Positions 1-9,582 of a stretch of DNA of 33,566 bases are shown here, one piece after another. The stretch lies in NCBI RefSeq assembly GCF_000982955.1, contig NZ_KQ058670.1, positions 1 to 33,566 of the forward strand, written 5' to 3'. Within the stretch, counting starts at the first letter, position 1. The number at the start of each line of letters is the position of its first letter. This DNA comes from Micromonospora sp. HK10 (GTDB lineage: Bacteria > Actinomycetota > Actinomycetes > Mycobacteriales > Micromonosporaceae). The notes under the pieces are model-generated. The model made no database searches and had not been told where the DNA came from. It saw only the letters and a list, made by a program, of their open reading frames with translations. The translations under genes were made by a program, and so were the position numbers.

Positions 1-78
1 CGCAGCCAGGTGGCGGGGGCGGTCCGGCGGTACCGCGGCGGGCCGCCGCCCGCGCGGCGCAGCAAGGTGGCGGCGTGA
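1..78 (+). CDS. 3' end of an unidentified protein (partial)
   Basis: Frame 1 is open from the first base and stops at TGA 76-78, giving 25 residues that are Arg-, Pro- and Gly-rich and end in ARRSKVAA. This looks like the tail of a larger gene cut by the window edge. The TGA overlaps the GTG start of the next gene in a GTGA arrangement (75-78), so the two are probably translationally coupled and functionally linked. PfkB kinases in this setting are often paired with a pseudouridine-phosphate glycosidase, but the 25 residues do not let me claim that. Confidence 0.55.
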   Translation, partial: RSQVAGAVRRYRGGPPPARRSKVAA

Positions 79-971
79 GTAGCCCGCGGATCGTCGTGGT
101 CGGCGACGTGATCACGGACGTGGTGGCGGTGCTCGCCGGCCCGCTGGCGACCGGCTCGGACACCGCGGCCACGATCCGGTTCAGCGGTGGTGGTCAGGCC
201 GCGAACACGGCGGCCTGGCTCGCCGCGCAGGGAGCGCCGGTCACCCTGGTCGCCGCGGTCGGCGCCGACGAGACCGGCCGCGAGCGGGTCGCCGAGCTGG
301 ACCGGGTCGGCGTGGTGTGCGCGGTGCAGCGGCAGGAGGGCTACCCGACCGGCACGGTGGTCGTGCTCGTGCACGACGGGGAACGGACCATGGTCAGCCA
401 GCGCGGGGCGAACCTGCGGCTGGGCGCCGACCACGTCGAGGCGGCCCTGGCCGGGGCGCCCGACGCCGGGCACCTGCACCTGTCCGCGTACACCCTGCTG
501 GACGCCGGGTCGCGCGGCGCGGGCCTGCGCGCGCTGGCCGTCGCCCGCGAGCGCGGGCTGACCACCAGCGTCGACGCGGCCTCCGCGGCGCCGCTGCGGC
601 GGGCCGGCGCGGCGGCGTTCCTGGCCTGGGTACGCGATGTCGACCTGCTGCTGGTCAACGCCGACGAGGCGACGGTGCTGGCCGGCGGGCTGGACCCGGC
701 GGCGCAGGGCCGGGCGCTCGCGGCGGTGGCCCGGCGGGTGGTGGTGAAGCGGGGCGCCGCCGGCGCGGTCTGGGTGGACCGGACCGGGCTGGTCGAGGCG
801 GCTCCGGCGCGCGGGGTGCCGGTGGTGGACGTCACCGGCGCCGGCGACGCCTTCGCCGCCGGCCTGATCACCGCGTGGCTGGCCGGGGCGGAGCCGCGCG
901 CGGCGCTGTCCCGGGCCGGGGATCTCGGCGCGCTGGCCGTCTCGTCGGTGGGGGCGCGGCCGGCGCCCTGA
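75..971 (+). CDS. PfkB-family carbohydrate/nucleoside kinase
   Basis: A 298-residue ribokinase-like (PfkB) kinase, expected to transfer the ATP gamma-phosphate to a hydroxyl of a sugar or nucleoside in the cytoplasm. The N-terminal strand reads IVVVGDVITDVV, followed by the GG-x-AAN substrate-binding stretch (FSGGGQAANTAAWLA, about residues 37-51). The C-terminal PfkB signature DVTGAGDAFAAGL ends the fold, with the catalytic base Asp near residue 258. Length is normal for the family. The GTG start overlaps the upstream stop by 4 bases, implying an operon. The substrate cannot be read from sequence: ribose, fructose, adenosine and pseudouridine kinases share these motifs. A strong hairpin follows the stop. 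Confidence 0.9.
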   Translation: MSSPRIVVVGDVITDVVAVLAGPLATGSDTAATIRFSGGGQAANTAAWLAAQGAPVTLVAAVGADETGRERVAELDRVGVVCAVQRQEGYPTGTVVVLVHDGERTMVSQRGANLRLGADHVEAALAGAPDAGHLHLSAYTLLDAGSRGAGLRALAVARERGLTTSVDAASAAPLRRAGAAAFLAWVRDVDLLLVNADEATVLAGGLDPAAQGRALAAVARRVVVKRGAAGAVWVDRTGLVEAAPARGVPVVDVTGAGDAFAAGLITAWLAGAEPRAALSRAGDLGALAVSSVGARPAP

Positions 972-972
972 C

Positions 973-1011
973 CTGACGCGGTCCGGGCCGGTCCCGGCCC
1001 GGACCGGTCAG
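973..1011. terminator. Bidirectional hairpin between convergent genes
   Basis: A perfect 13-bp stem (CGGTCCGGGCCGG at 979-991, complement at 994-1006) is extended by CTGAC/GTCAG around a one-base bulge. It sits between the PfkB kinase stop (969-971) and the convergent DUF3099 gene, whose stop codon (1008-1010) lies inside the outer stem. There is no U-tract, as is common in actinomycetes. Confidence 0.7.
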
Positions 1012-1364
1012 GGCTCGGCGTCGATGACCTTGTGCGGCCGCTCCTCGGCGGTGAGCGCCATGGGCGGGGTGTCGTCGCGGTGCCGCGGGTGCAGCCGGTT
1101 GGCGAGGCGGTGCTGCTCCTTCGGCGGCCGGTCGTTGGCCAGCAGCACCGCCAGCCACGGAATGAGCACCATCCCGATGCCGCAGAGCGGGAGCCAGAGC
1201 CAGAGCAGGGGCGCCTGCACGCCGACCAGGATGGCACCGGCCACCAGGCAGGCGACCCGGATGCCCATCATCAGCACGTAGCGTTTCTGGCGGCTGGTGA
1301 GCTGGTCGTCCTGGCTGCGCGCGGCGTCGGTGATCAGGATCGGCTGGTACTCCGGATGCTTCAC
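1008..1364 (-). CDS. DUF3099 family small membrane protein
   Basis: A 118-residue protein. The N-terminal block ILITDAARSQDDQLTSRQKR followed by YVLMMGIRV is the recognisable DUF3099 signature. Two hydrophobic helices (about residues 29-48 and 52-76) form a hairpin, and the tail is charged and cytoplasmic-looking with several His and Arg. The family is widespread in actinomycetes and has no established function. The start is GTG at 1364, preceded by GAGGAGG four bases upstream. It converges on the PfkB kinase and diverges from the toxin-like gene at 1471. Confidence 0.85.
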   Translation of the reverse strand: MKHPEYQPILITDAARSQDDQLTSRQKRYVLMMGIRVACLVAGAILVGVQAPLLWLWLPLCGIGMVLIPWLAVLLANDRPPKEQHRLANRLHPRHRDDTPPMALTAEERPHKVIDAEP

Positions 1365-1457
1365 CGGACCTCCTCGAGGGGATTACGCCTCATCCTGTCA
1401 CCCTCGACGGCTGATCGGCCAAAATCGTGACAAGGGCGGTGCGTGTTACGTGCGTGG

Positions 1458-1463
1458 TACGCT
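1458..1463 (+). promoter_or_regulatory. -10 element for a leaderless toxin mRNA
   Basis: TACGCT lies seven bases before the GTG at 1471. A TAnnnT hexamer 6-7 bases before a start codon places the first transcribed base at or next to the codon, the usual arrangement of leaderless actinobacterial mRNAs. No Shine-Dalgarno sequence is present and no clear -35 is visible. Inferred from spacing only. Confidence 0.45.
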
Positions 1464-1470
1464 CGCCCTC

Positions 1471-1782
1471 GTGGGCAACCGGTTCAGCTTCACCGACGAG
1501 GCGTTGGCCAACCTGCGGGTCTACGACGTCACGCCCGGGGAAGTCTGGGAGGCCCTGCACAGCACCCGGCGGGTCATCCGGCACCTCGGCGACGACGTCA
1601 TGGTGGTCTACGCGACCGACCACCGCGGGCGGCGCCTCGCCGTGCTGCTGGCCGAGGCCGACGGCACCGACAACGACTGGGACATCCTCTCCGCCCGCGA
1701 ACTGAGCGACGCCGAGGCCAAGCGCTACGACGAGGCGGTGCGGAGAACACGCCGACGAGGAGGCGGTCACGATGCACCGTAA
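1471..1782 (+). CDS. BrnT-like toxin (RelE-fold candidate)
   Basis: A 103-residue protein from GTG 1471. I rejected an upstream ATG because it would read through the intergenic region, and the 1471 start fits a leaderless promoter. The order of motifs resembles BrnT ribonuclease toxins: an N-terminal FTDEALANLRVYDVTPGEV block (BrnT: KAxxNLRKHGVSFEEA), a central strand GRRLAVLLAEA, and DWDILSARELSDAEAKRYDE, which matches the BrnT RIISAR-A-xxE-xxxYE ending. The downstream ribbon-helix-helix gene overlaps it by 11 bases, toxin first, as in brnTA. If real it would cleave RNA when freed from its partner. The similarity is by eye; the protein could instead be a non-toxic relative. Confidence 0.6.
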   Translation: MGNRFSFTDEALANLRVYDVTPGEVWEALHSTRRVIRHLGDDVMVVYATDHRGRRLAVLLAEADGTDNDWDILSARELSDAEAKRYDEAVRRTRRRGGGHDAP

Positions 1783-2083
1783 CGACGCGACCAAGCGGTT
1801 CCACGACGGCGGCGACGCCCTCGCCGACCTCATCGACGAGACTCCCGCGGCGGAGCTGCCCGCCCCCGACACGGACGTGCCGATGGTCAGCCGCTCGGTG
1901 CGGCTGCCGCTGGAGACGTACGAACGGGTCCGGGCGGCCGCCGACGCGCGCGGCATCGGCGTGACCACGCTGATGCGCCAGTGGATCGAGGCCGGCCTGG
2001 CCGACCTGGACGACTCCGCCACGGTCTCGCTGGCCGACGTGCGCCGCGCCCTGGCCGCGCTCTCCCGGCCGACCGCCGCCTGA
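1772..2083 (+). CDS. Ribbon-helix-helix antitoxin-like protein
   Basis: A 103-residue protein. Residues about 39-70 (SRSVRLPLETYERVRAAA, then RGIGVTTLMRQWIEAGL) form a classic ribbon-helix-helix: a short beta strand with alternating basic residues and two helices. Such proteins dimerise, bind operator DNA and, in brnTA-type modules, neutralise the toxin with the other half of the chain. The start ATG at 1772 lies within the toxin gene (11-base overlap) with an excellent GAGGAGG eight bases upstream, so it can be made in excess of the leaderless toxin. The C-terminal part (about 75-103) is a separate short helix. It ends three bases from the convergent LtrA gene. Confidence 0.7.
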   Translation: MHRNDATKRFHDGGDALADLIDETPAAELPAPDTDVPMVSRSVRLPLETYERVRAAADARGIGVTTLMRQWIEAGLADLDDSATVSLADVRRALAALSRPTAA

Positions 2084-2086
2084 GCC

Positions 2087-3322
2087 TCAGGTCTCCGGGC
2101 CGCTGCTCGCCGGCCCGTGCCGCCCGATCGGCGAGGCCGACATCTCCGGCGGGCGCCCCCGGCTGCGCAGCGCGTCCACCAGCGCCACCCCGGCCAGCAC
2201 GGCGGCCACCAGGGACAGCGACAGCACGCCGGGGCCGTGCGCCAGCAGCGGGACGAGCCCGATCAGCACGCCCGCGCCGAGCACCCGGGCCAGCGACACC
2301 CGGCCGAAGATCTCGTACTCGAAGCGGGACCGGGCGGCCAGGAACAGCAGCGGCCCACCCACCACGAAGAGCAGCAGGCCCGCGTCGGAACGGTGGAACG
2401 GCTCGGCGATCACCACCTCGTAACCGACCGCCGCGGTGAGCACGCCGAGCACCATGACCAGGTGGGTGATCGTGGCCGACGTGCCGAGCCGGCCCGGCAC
2501 CCGGGCCAGCCGCAGCGCCTCGACCAGCAGGTGCCCGGCCCGATGGAAGTAGAGCCGCCAGAGCAGCGCGGTGGTGACGAAGGCGGCCACGAAGGGGACG
2601 ACCGCGTCACCGGAGAAGCTCTCCCCGCTGTACGTCACCCCGATGACCAGGATCGACTCGCCGAGCGCGATGAGGAAGATCTGCTGGTACCGCTCGGCCA
2701 GGTGCTCGCCCGCGATCCGCCAGCTGGCCGTCGGTGAGGAGCCGAGCCGGGGCAGCGGCCAGCCGGTGAAGAGCCCGGCGTAGTCGACGGCCAGCGCGAC
2801 GGCCCAGAGCGGCAGGCGCAGGTCGTCCGAGCCCAGCGCGCCACCCAGCCAGAGCGGCGCGGTCACCGCCGCCCAGGTGGCCAGCCGCAGCGGGACCAGC
2901 CGCCGCGGGTGGCCGCGCAGCGCGGCCGCGATGAGCAGGGGCCGGCCCAGCATCACCGCCAGGTACGCGAGGGCGAACGGCAGCGCGCGCTCCTCCAGCG
3001 CCCGCGGCAACGTCACCCCCATCACCAGGCTGGCGAACATCGTGCCCACCACGACGGCCTGGATGACGGTGCGTTCCGGCTCGTACCGGCTGGTCACCCA
3101 GACGGTGATCGTCCAGATCAGCCAGAGCACCAGGAAGAGCAGCAGGGTCCGGCCGACGCCGGCGACCAGCGCCCAGCCGGTGACCGGCAGTTCGGTGAAG
3201 AGCCGCTGGGAGACCCGGGTCAGCGCGAAGACGAAGACCAGGTCGAAGAAGAGCTCCAGGAAGGTGGCCCGGCCGGACGTCGCCCGGGTACGCAGCAGGG
3301 CCATGCCGCGCCGCTCCGCCAT
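2087..3322 (-). CDS. LtrA-family (low temperature requirement A) membrane protein
   Basis: A 411-residue polytopic membrane protein. The family signature ATFLELFFDLVFVFALTR appears close to the N terminus, followed by about ten hydrophobic helices. The Glu and Asp in LELFFDLVFVFA are conserved in LtrA proteins. The name comes from Listeria cold growth; the biochemical role is unknown. I start it at ATG 3322, which has GGGGGAG at suitable distance; a longer reading from 3355 has no such site. A short C-terminal cytoplasmic tail follows the last helix. It converges on the antitoxin gene with stop codons only three bases apart. Confidence 0.85.
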   Translation of the reverse strand: MAERRGMALLRTRATSGRATFLELFFDLVFVFALTRVSQRLFTELPVTGWALVAGVGRTLLLFLVLWLIWTITVWVTSRYEPERTVIQAVVVGTMFASLVMGVTLPRALEERALPFALAYLAVMLGRPLLIAAALRGHPRRLVPLRLATWAAVTAPLWLGGALGSDDLRLPLWAVALAVDYAGLFTGWPLPRLGSSPTASWRIAGEHLAERYQQIFLIALGESILVIGVTYSGESFSGDAVVPFVAAFVTTALLWRLYFHRAGHLLVEALRLARVPGRLGTSATITHLVMVLGVLTAAVGYEVVIAEPFHRSDAGLLLFVVGGPLLFLAARSRFEYEIFGRVSLARVLGAGVLIGLVPLLAHGPGVLSLSLVAAVLAGVALVDALRSRGRPPEMSASPIGRHGPASSGPET

Positions 3323-3360
3323 CCGCGCTCCCCCGTACGCCGTCCCCGCCTCCAACGAGA

Positions 3361-3395
3361 CGGCCGCCCGGTCGGTTGCGACCCGCGGGCGGCCG
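3361..3395. terminator. Candidate hairpin downstream of the HhH protein gene
   Basis: A 9-bp perfect stem (CGGCCGCCC 3361-3369, complement 3387-3395) with a 17-base loop lies in the 94-bp gap between the HhH gene stop and the LtrA start. It has no U-tract. It could terminate the upstream minus-strand transcript or be a chance GC-rich palindrome. Confidence 0.4.
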
Positions 3396-3416
3396 GTCGG
3401 CGCGGCCGGCGGCGGG

Positions 3417-3992
3417 TCAGCCCTTCCCGGCCTTCGCGGCCGCCTTCATCTGCTGCTTGTACTCGCGGACCCGGCGCAGCGAGTCGGGACCGGTCACGTC
3501 CGCCACCGACCGGAAGGAGTCCGCGTCGCCGTAGCCGCCGGCCGCCTCCCGCCAGCCCGCCGGGGTGACGCCGAACCGCTTGCCGAGCAGCGCGACGAAG
3601 ATCTGTGCCTTCTGCCGGCCGAAGCCGGGCAGCTCGCCGACCCGGCGCAGCAGGTCCCGGCCGTCGGCGGCCTCCGACCAGAGCCGGGCCGGGTCGCCGT
3701 CGTACCGGTCGACCAGCGTCCGGCACACCTCCTGCACCCGGGCCGCCATGGCCTTGGGGAAGCGGTGCAGCGCCGGCGGCTCGGCGAAGAGGGCCACCAG
3801 GGCCTCCGGGTCGTACCCGGCCAGTTCCTGGGCGTCCGGCTCGTGGCCCAGCCGCTGGGCCAGGACGTACGGCGAGGAGAACGCCTTCTCCATCGGCACC
3901 TGCTGGTCCAGCACCATGCCGAGGAGCAGCGCCAGCGGGCTGCGTGCCAGCAGTTCGTTCGCCTGCGGGTCGATGGGCAGGGAGAGCGTCAT
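3417..3992 (-). CDS. HhH-GPD-type base-excision DNA repair family protein
   Basis: A 191-residue protein of the actinobacterial HhH-GPD group. The start matches the family (DPQANELLARSPLALLLGMV-type opening with LDQQVPMEKAF), and the helix-hairpin-helix is ELPGFGRQKAQIFVALLGKR around residues 138-157. The HhH contacts the DNA backbone in EndoIII/AlkA-type glycosylases. The protein lacks the four-Cys iron-sulphur loop and I see no GPD catalytic Asp in the usual place, so glycosylase activity is unproven. The Lys/Ala-rich tail (KQQMKAAAKAGKG) may bind DNA nonspecifically. It is a single gene flanked by hairpins. Confidence 0.85.
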   Translation of the reverse strand: MTLSLPIDPQANELLARSPLALLLGMVLDQQVPMEKAFSSPYVLAQRLGHEPDAQELAGYDPEALVALFAEPPALHRFPKAMAARVQEVCRTLVDRYDGDPARLWSEAADGRDLLRRVGELPGFGRQKAQIFVALLGKRFGVTPAGWREAAGGYGDADSFRSVADVTGPDSLRRVREYKQQMKAAAKAGKG

Positions 3993-4046
3993 GTGCCCAT
4001 CCTGCCGCCCGCCCCGCGGCCACGGGCGCCGACTCCCCGACGACGC

Positions 4047-4091
4047 GCCGCGGCCCGGTGTCCTCCCGCGAGAGGTCCACCGGGCCGCGGC
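4047..4091. terminator. 14-bp stem terminator after the S8 protease
   Basis: Perfect inverted repeat GCCGCGGCCCGGTG (4047-4060) and its complement (4078-4091). The 17-base loop itself has a weak TCCTC/GAGAG pairing. It starts 18 bases beyond the protease stop codon on the minus strand. Strong enough to act as an intrinsic terminator without a U-tract. Confidence 0.7.
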
Positions 4092-4108
4092 CCATTAGGG
4101 TCAGGTCG

Positions 4109-5329
<1,221 letters not shown>

Positions 5330-5395
5330 CGTCTGGCTCCCTACCGGGCGCGCCGGGCTCGTGGCCCGGGGCGCCCATCGACGGATGTTGAGGCG

Positions 5396-5424
5396 ATGAT
5401 AGTCAGACATCGAAGCTCGTGAAA
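5396..5424 (-). promoter_or_regulatory. Sigma-A-type promoter of the S8 protease
   Basis: On the minus strand TTTCAC (5424-5419), a 17-bp spacer and TATCAT (5401-5396) make a good primary-sigma promoter, unusually AT-rich for this window. Transcription would start near 5389 and leave a leader of about 60 bases. Confidence 0.6.
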
Positions 5425-5509
5425 GAGATGGTTGCCTATGTAAACCGGTCCCGGCCCGGATCTCCCGGGTGCCGACCGCCGGGGCACCGGCGGGAGGCAG
5501 GATGACGAG

Positions 5510-6994
5510 GTGGACCGTGATGACATGCTGCTCTCCCCGGCCGGCGTCGAGGCGCTGCGGACCGCGCTGGCCCGGGCGCGCTACACCGCCAACGGCATCG
5601 CCGACCGGCTCGGCCCGCAGGCCACCGGCGGCGTGGCCCGCAACGACTTCCGCGCCGCGCTGCGCGCCACCGAGGACCGCGACGCCCTCGCGACGCTGAT
5701 CCGGGTCTTCATCTGCGACCAGACCGAACCGGCGGCGGCGGTGGCCGCCGCGCTCGCCCCGTTGACCGTGGACGAGGCGCTGGCCGGGGGCATCGTCGAG
5801 CGGTACGGCGACGGGCTGCGCGCCGGCGTGGACCTGGAGCCGTACGGCGACGACTGGTGGGTGCTCGCCGACCTGCCGGCCAGCGCCCGCCCGGGCCGGC
5901 CGCTGCACGCCGAACACGTGCTCGGCATCGGCGGGGCCACCCAGACGCTGATCGGCGCGACCGTCCGCCGGCCGGTGCGCACCGCCCTCGACCTCGGCAC
6001 CGGCTCCGGCGTGCAGGCCCTGCACCTGTCCAGCCACGCCGACCGGGTGACCGCCACCGACGTCTCCGAACGGGCGCTGCGCTTCGCCGCCACCACCGCC
6101 GCGCTCAACGGGCAGGACTGGGAACTGCTGCGCGGGGACATGGTCGCCCCGGTGGCCGGCCGCCGGTTCGACCTGGTGGTCAGCAACCCGCCCTTCGTGG
6201 TCGGGCCCGGCACCACCACCCACGTCTACCGGGACTCCGGCCGGGTCGGCGACGCGATCGGCGCCGAACTCGCCGCCGCCGCGCCGCACCTGCTCACCGA
6301 GGGCGGGACCATGCAGTACCTGGCCAACTGGGTGCACGTCACCGGCGAGGACTGGGCCGAGCGGGTCACCGGCTGGTTCGCCGGCACCGGCCTGGACGCC
6401 TGGGTGATCCAGCGGGAAGTGGCCGACCCGATGGCGTACGTCAACCTCTGGCTCACCGACGTCGGCGAGTCCGCCGACCCGCAGCGAATGGCCGCCTGGC
6501 TGGACTGGTTCGACGCGCACAAGGTCGAGGCCATCGGCTTCGGCATCGTCTCGCTGCGCCGCTCCGGCCACGACCAGCCGGTGCTCCGCGTCGAGGATCT
6601 GCGCCAGCGGGTGCAGCCACCGCTGGGCGACCGGATCTCCGAGTGGTACGACCGGCAGGACTGGCTGCGCGACCAGGGCACCGACGGGCTGCTGACCGCC
6701 CGCTACCGCGCCGCCGACGGGCTCCAACTGCGGCAGGAGGCCACCATGGGCGATGACGGCTGGGCGGTGGACCGGCAGGTCCTGGCCATGCCGCACGGCC
6801 TGCGCTGGTCCGAGGAGATCGACCCGCTGGTGCTCGCCCTGGTCGGCGGGGCGGACGGCCGGCTGCCGCTGCGCGACCAGCTCGCGCTGCTCGCCGCCGC
6901 GCACGACGTCACCCCCGACGAGCTGGCCGAGGCGGCCGGGCCGATCGTGGCGCACCTGGTCGAGCGGGGCATCGTCGAGCCGGTGGCGGACTGA
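5510..6994 (+). CDS. Class I SAM-dependent methyltransferase (HemK/RsmC-like, NPPF motif)
   Basis: A 494-residue protein with an N-terminal helical domain (about 1-150), a Rossmann methyltransferase core and a C-terminal extension. Motif I is DLGTGSG (161-167) for SAM binding, an acidic residue follows in ATDVSERAL, and the NPPF motif (226-229) marks enzymes that methylate an exocyclic or amide nitrogen (N6-adenine, N2-guanine, Gln). This size class is common in actinomycetes as an uncharacterised release-factor-glutamine/rRNA methyltransferase-like protein. The GTG start has GGGAGG about 12 bases upstream; ATG 5525 is a possible alternative. Its stop overlaps the dtd start by one base (TGATG), so both act in one translation-related operon. 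The substrate is unknown. Confidence 0.85.
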   Translation: MDRDDMLLSPAGVEALRTALARARYTANGIADRLGPQATGGVARNDFRAALRATEDRDALATLIRVFICDQTEPAAAVAAALAPLTVDEALAGGIVERYGDGLRAGVDLEPYGDDWWVLADLPASARPGRPLHAEHVLGIGGATQTLIGATVRRPVRTALDLGTGSGVQALHLSSHADRVTATDVSERALRFAATTAALNGQDWELLRGDMVAPVAGRRFDLVVSNPPFVVGPGTTTHVYRDSGRVGDAIGAELAAAAPHLLTEGGTMQYLANWVHVTGEDWAERVTGWFAGTGLDAWVIQREVADPMAYVNLWLTDVGESADPQRMAAWLDWFDAHKVEAIGFGIVSLRRSGHDQPVLRVEDLRQRVQPPLGDRISEWYDRQDWLRDQGTDGLLTARYRAADGLQLRQEATMGDDGWAVDRQVLAMPHGLRWSEEIDPLVLALVGGADGRLPLRDQLALLAAAHDVTPDELAEAAGPIVAHLVERGIVEPVAD

Positions 6995-7416
6995 TGCGGG
7001 CGGTGGTGCAGACCGTCAGCCGGGCCGCCGTGACCGTCGACGGCGAGGTGGTCGGCGAGGTCACCGACGGGCTGCTGGTGCTGCTCGGCGTGACCCACTC
7101 CGACACCCCGCAGCTCGCGTCCACCATGGCCCGCAAGATCCACGAGCTGCGCATCCTGGGCGACGAGCGCAGCGCCGCCGACACCGGCGCCCCCATCCTG
7201 GTGGTCAGCCAGTTCACCCTCTACGGCGACGCCCGCAAGGGCCGCCGGCCGAGCTGGACCGCCGCCGCCCCGGCCGAGGTGGCCGAGCCGCTGGTCAACG
7301 CGCTGGTCGAGGCGCTGCGTGGCCGGGGCGCCCCGGTCGAGACGGGCCGCTTCCGGGCGCACATGCTGGTGGAGAGCGTGAACGTCGGGCCGCGTACCGT
7401 GTTGCTCGAACTCTGA
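6994..7416 (+). CDS. dtd: D-aminoacyl-tRNA deacylase
   Basis: A 140-residue enzyme that hydrolyses D-aminoacyl-tRNAs (and glycyl-tRNA-Ala), protecting translation from D-amino acids. The diagnostic motif SQFTLYGD is at 72-79, and the C-terminal Gly-cisPro motif is NVGP (130-133), more usually N-x-GP. The [17 protein letters not shown] opening is typical and the length is exactly that of the family. The start codon overlaps the methyltransferase stop by one base, giving translational coupling. A hairpin follows. Confidence 0.97.
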   Translation: MRAVVQTVSRAAVTVDGEVVGEVTDGLLVLLGVTHSDTPQLASTMARKIHELRILGDERSAADTGAPILVVSQFTLYGDARKGRRPSWTAAAPAEVAEPLVNALVEALRGRGAPVETGRFRAHMLVESVNVGPRTVLLEL

Positions 7417-7447
7417 CCACGCCTCGGAAACACCGGCCACGCGGCGA

Positions 7448-7488
7448 CCGCCGGCCGCCCGGTCGGCCACGACCCGGACGGCCGGCGG
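7448..7488. terminator. Bidirectional hairpin between dtd and spo0M
   Basis: Perfect 10-bp stem CCGCCGGCCG (7448-7457) with its complement at 7479-7488 and a 21-base loop, in the 79-bp gap between two convergent genes. It can serve both transcripts. No U-tract. Confidence 0.55.
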
Positions 7489-7495
7489 GCCACGG

Positions 7496-8284
7496 TCAGA
7501 AGAACAGGCCGCGGCGCTGCACGGACTGACGGAGCCAGGCGTCGAGCTGGGCCGCCCAGTCGGTGCGATCGGCCGTGGCGTGGTCGACCGTGAACCGGCC
7601 GAAGGCGTCGCGGCCCTCGGTGAACAGGCCGCCCCGCTTGTCCAGCTCCAGCACCACCTGCACCTGCTGCGGGTTCGTCACGAAGGTCACCTCGAGCTGG
7701 TTCATCGCCCGCGCGTACTGCGGCGCCGGGTAGAACTCGATCTCCTGGTAGAACGGCAGGCTCTGGTGCACGCCGTAGAGGTGGCCGCGCTCGACGTCGG
7801 CGCGGGCGAACCGGAAGCCCAGCCGCAGCAGCGCCTCCAGCAGCCGCTCCTGCGCCGGCAGCGGATGCACCGCCACCGGGTCCAGGTCGCCCTTGTCGAC
7901 CGCCCGGGCCACCTCCAGCTCGGTCCGCAGCCCCATCGTCATGCCGTGCAGGTGCTGGCCGTACAGGTCGGTCAGCGGGGTCTCCCAGGGCACGTCGAAG
8001 CGGAACGGAACCTCGTGGCGCTGCCCCGGCTCCAGCCGGAACGCCCCGGTCACCTGCCGGCGGCCGAACTCCTGCGTGGTGTCGTACTCGGAGTCGCCGC
8101 TCTCCACCTCGACCCGGGTCACCAGCCCGAGTGCGAGGTAGCTCACGTCGACCGGGTGGTCCCCGCCGAGCACCTGGATCCGGCCCTCGAGCTGGCCACC
8201 GGGCCGGCAGTTCGGGTTGGCCAGCACCGTCTCCACCGACGGACCGCCCACACCCATCGCCTGCATGAGCCGCTTGAAGACCAC
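7496..8284 (-). CDS. Spo0M-family sporulation control protein
   Basis: A 262-residue cytoplasmic protein with the Spo0M fold: an arrestin-like beta-sandwich over the N-terminal about 130 residues ([20 protein letters not shown] and a [11 protein letters not shown] segment) and a second beta domain containing [20 protein letters not shown]. In Bacillus, Spo0M influences sporulation and interacts with the cytoskeleton; in actinomycetes its role is not established. The start is GTG 8284 with GGAGG five bases upstream. It diverges from the sigma factor gene, sharing a 227-bp upstream region in which I see no convincing promoter or operator. Confidence 0.88.
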   Translation of the reverse strand: MVFKRLMQAMGVGGPSVETVLANPNCRPGGQLEGRIQVLGGDHPVDVSYLALGLVTRVEVESGDSEYDTTQEFGRRQVTGAFRLEPGQRHEVPFRFDVPWETPLTDLYGQHLHGMTMGLRTELEVARAVDKGDLDPVAVHPLPAQERLLEALLRLGFRFARADVERGHLYGVHQSLPFYQEIEFYPAPQYARAMNQLEVTFVTNPQQVQVVLELDKRGGLFTEGRDAFGRFTVDHATADRTDWAAQLDAWLRQSVQRRGLFF

Positions 8285-8511
8285 CGCGTCCTCCGATCAC
8301 TGTCTGTGCCGGTCCAGGACGGCCGGCCGCTGGCACGGTAACCGGAGCGGGCAACCGGCTGCCGGCGTTCCGCCGCGATTGCTGTCGGGTCCCCGATCGC
8401 CTCACTCCCGTTTCACGCCCCGACCGCCAAGCTGTTCCTCACCGGCCCGACCGCGCCGGTGCGCGACACGGTCTCCGGTACGCGGCACCCAGGACACGGG
8501 GAGAGACAGAG

Positions 8512-9528
<1,017 letters not shown>

Positions 9529-9542
9529 GCACGCCCGGCCCG

Positions 9543-9582
9543 GACACCGGCCCCCGCCTCACAACCGGCGGGGGCCGGTGTC
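9543..9582. terminator. 16-bp bidirectional terminator overlapping a coding end
   Basis: GACACCGGCCCCCGCC (9543-9558) and its perfect complement (9567-9582) enclose an 8-base loop, extended outward by a G:U and three GC pairs. The minus-strand acyltransferase stop codon (9559-9561) lies in the loop and its last codons (RPDTGPRR) form one arm. The hairpin thus closes the convergent sigB and acyltransferase transcripts. Confidence 0.85.

Noticed and set aside
1297..1470. N-terminal extension of the toxin-like protein to an upstream ATG
   Set aside because: The extension is antisense to the DUF3099 gene and crosses the divergent promoter region; GTG 1471 fits the family start.
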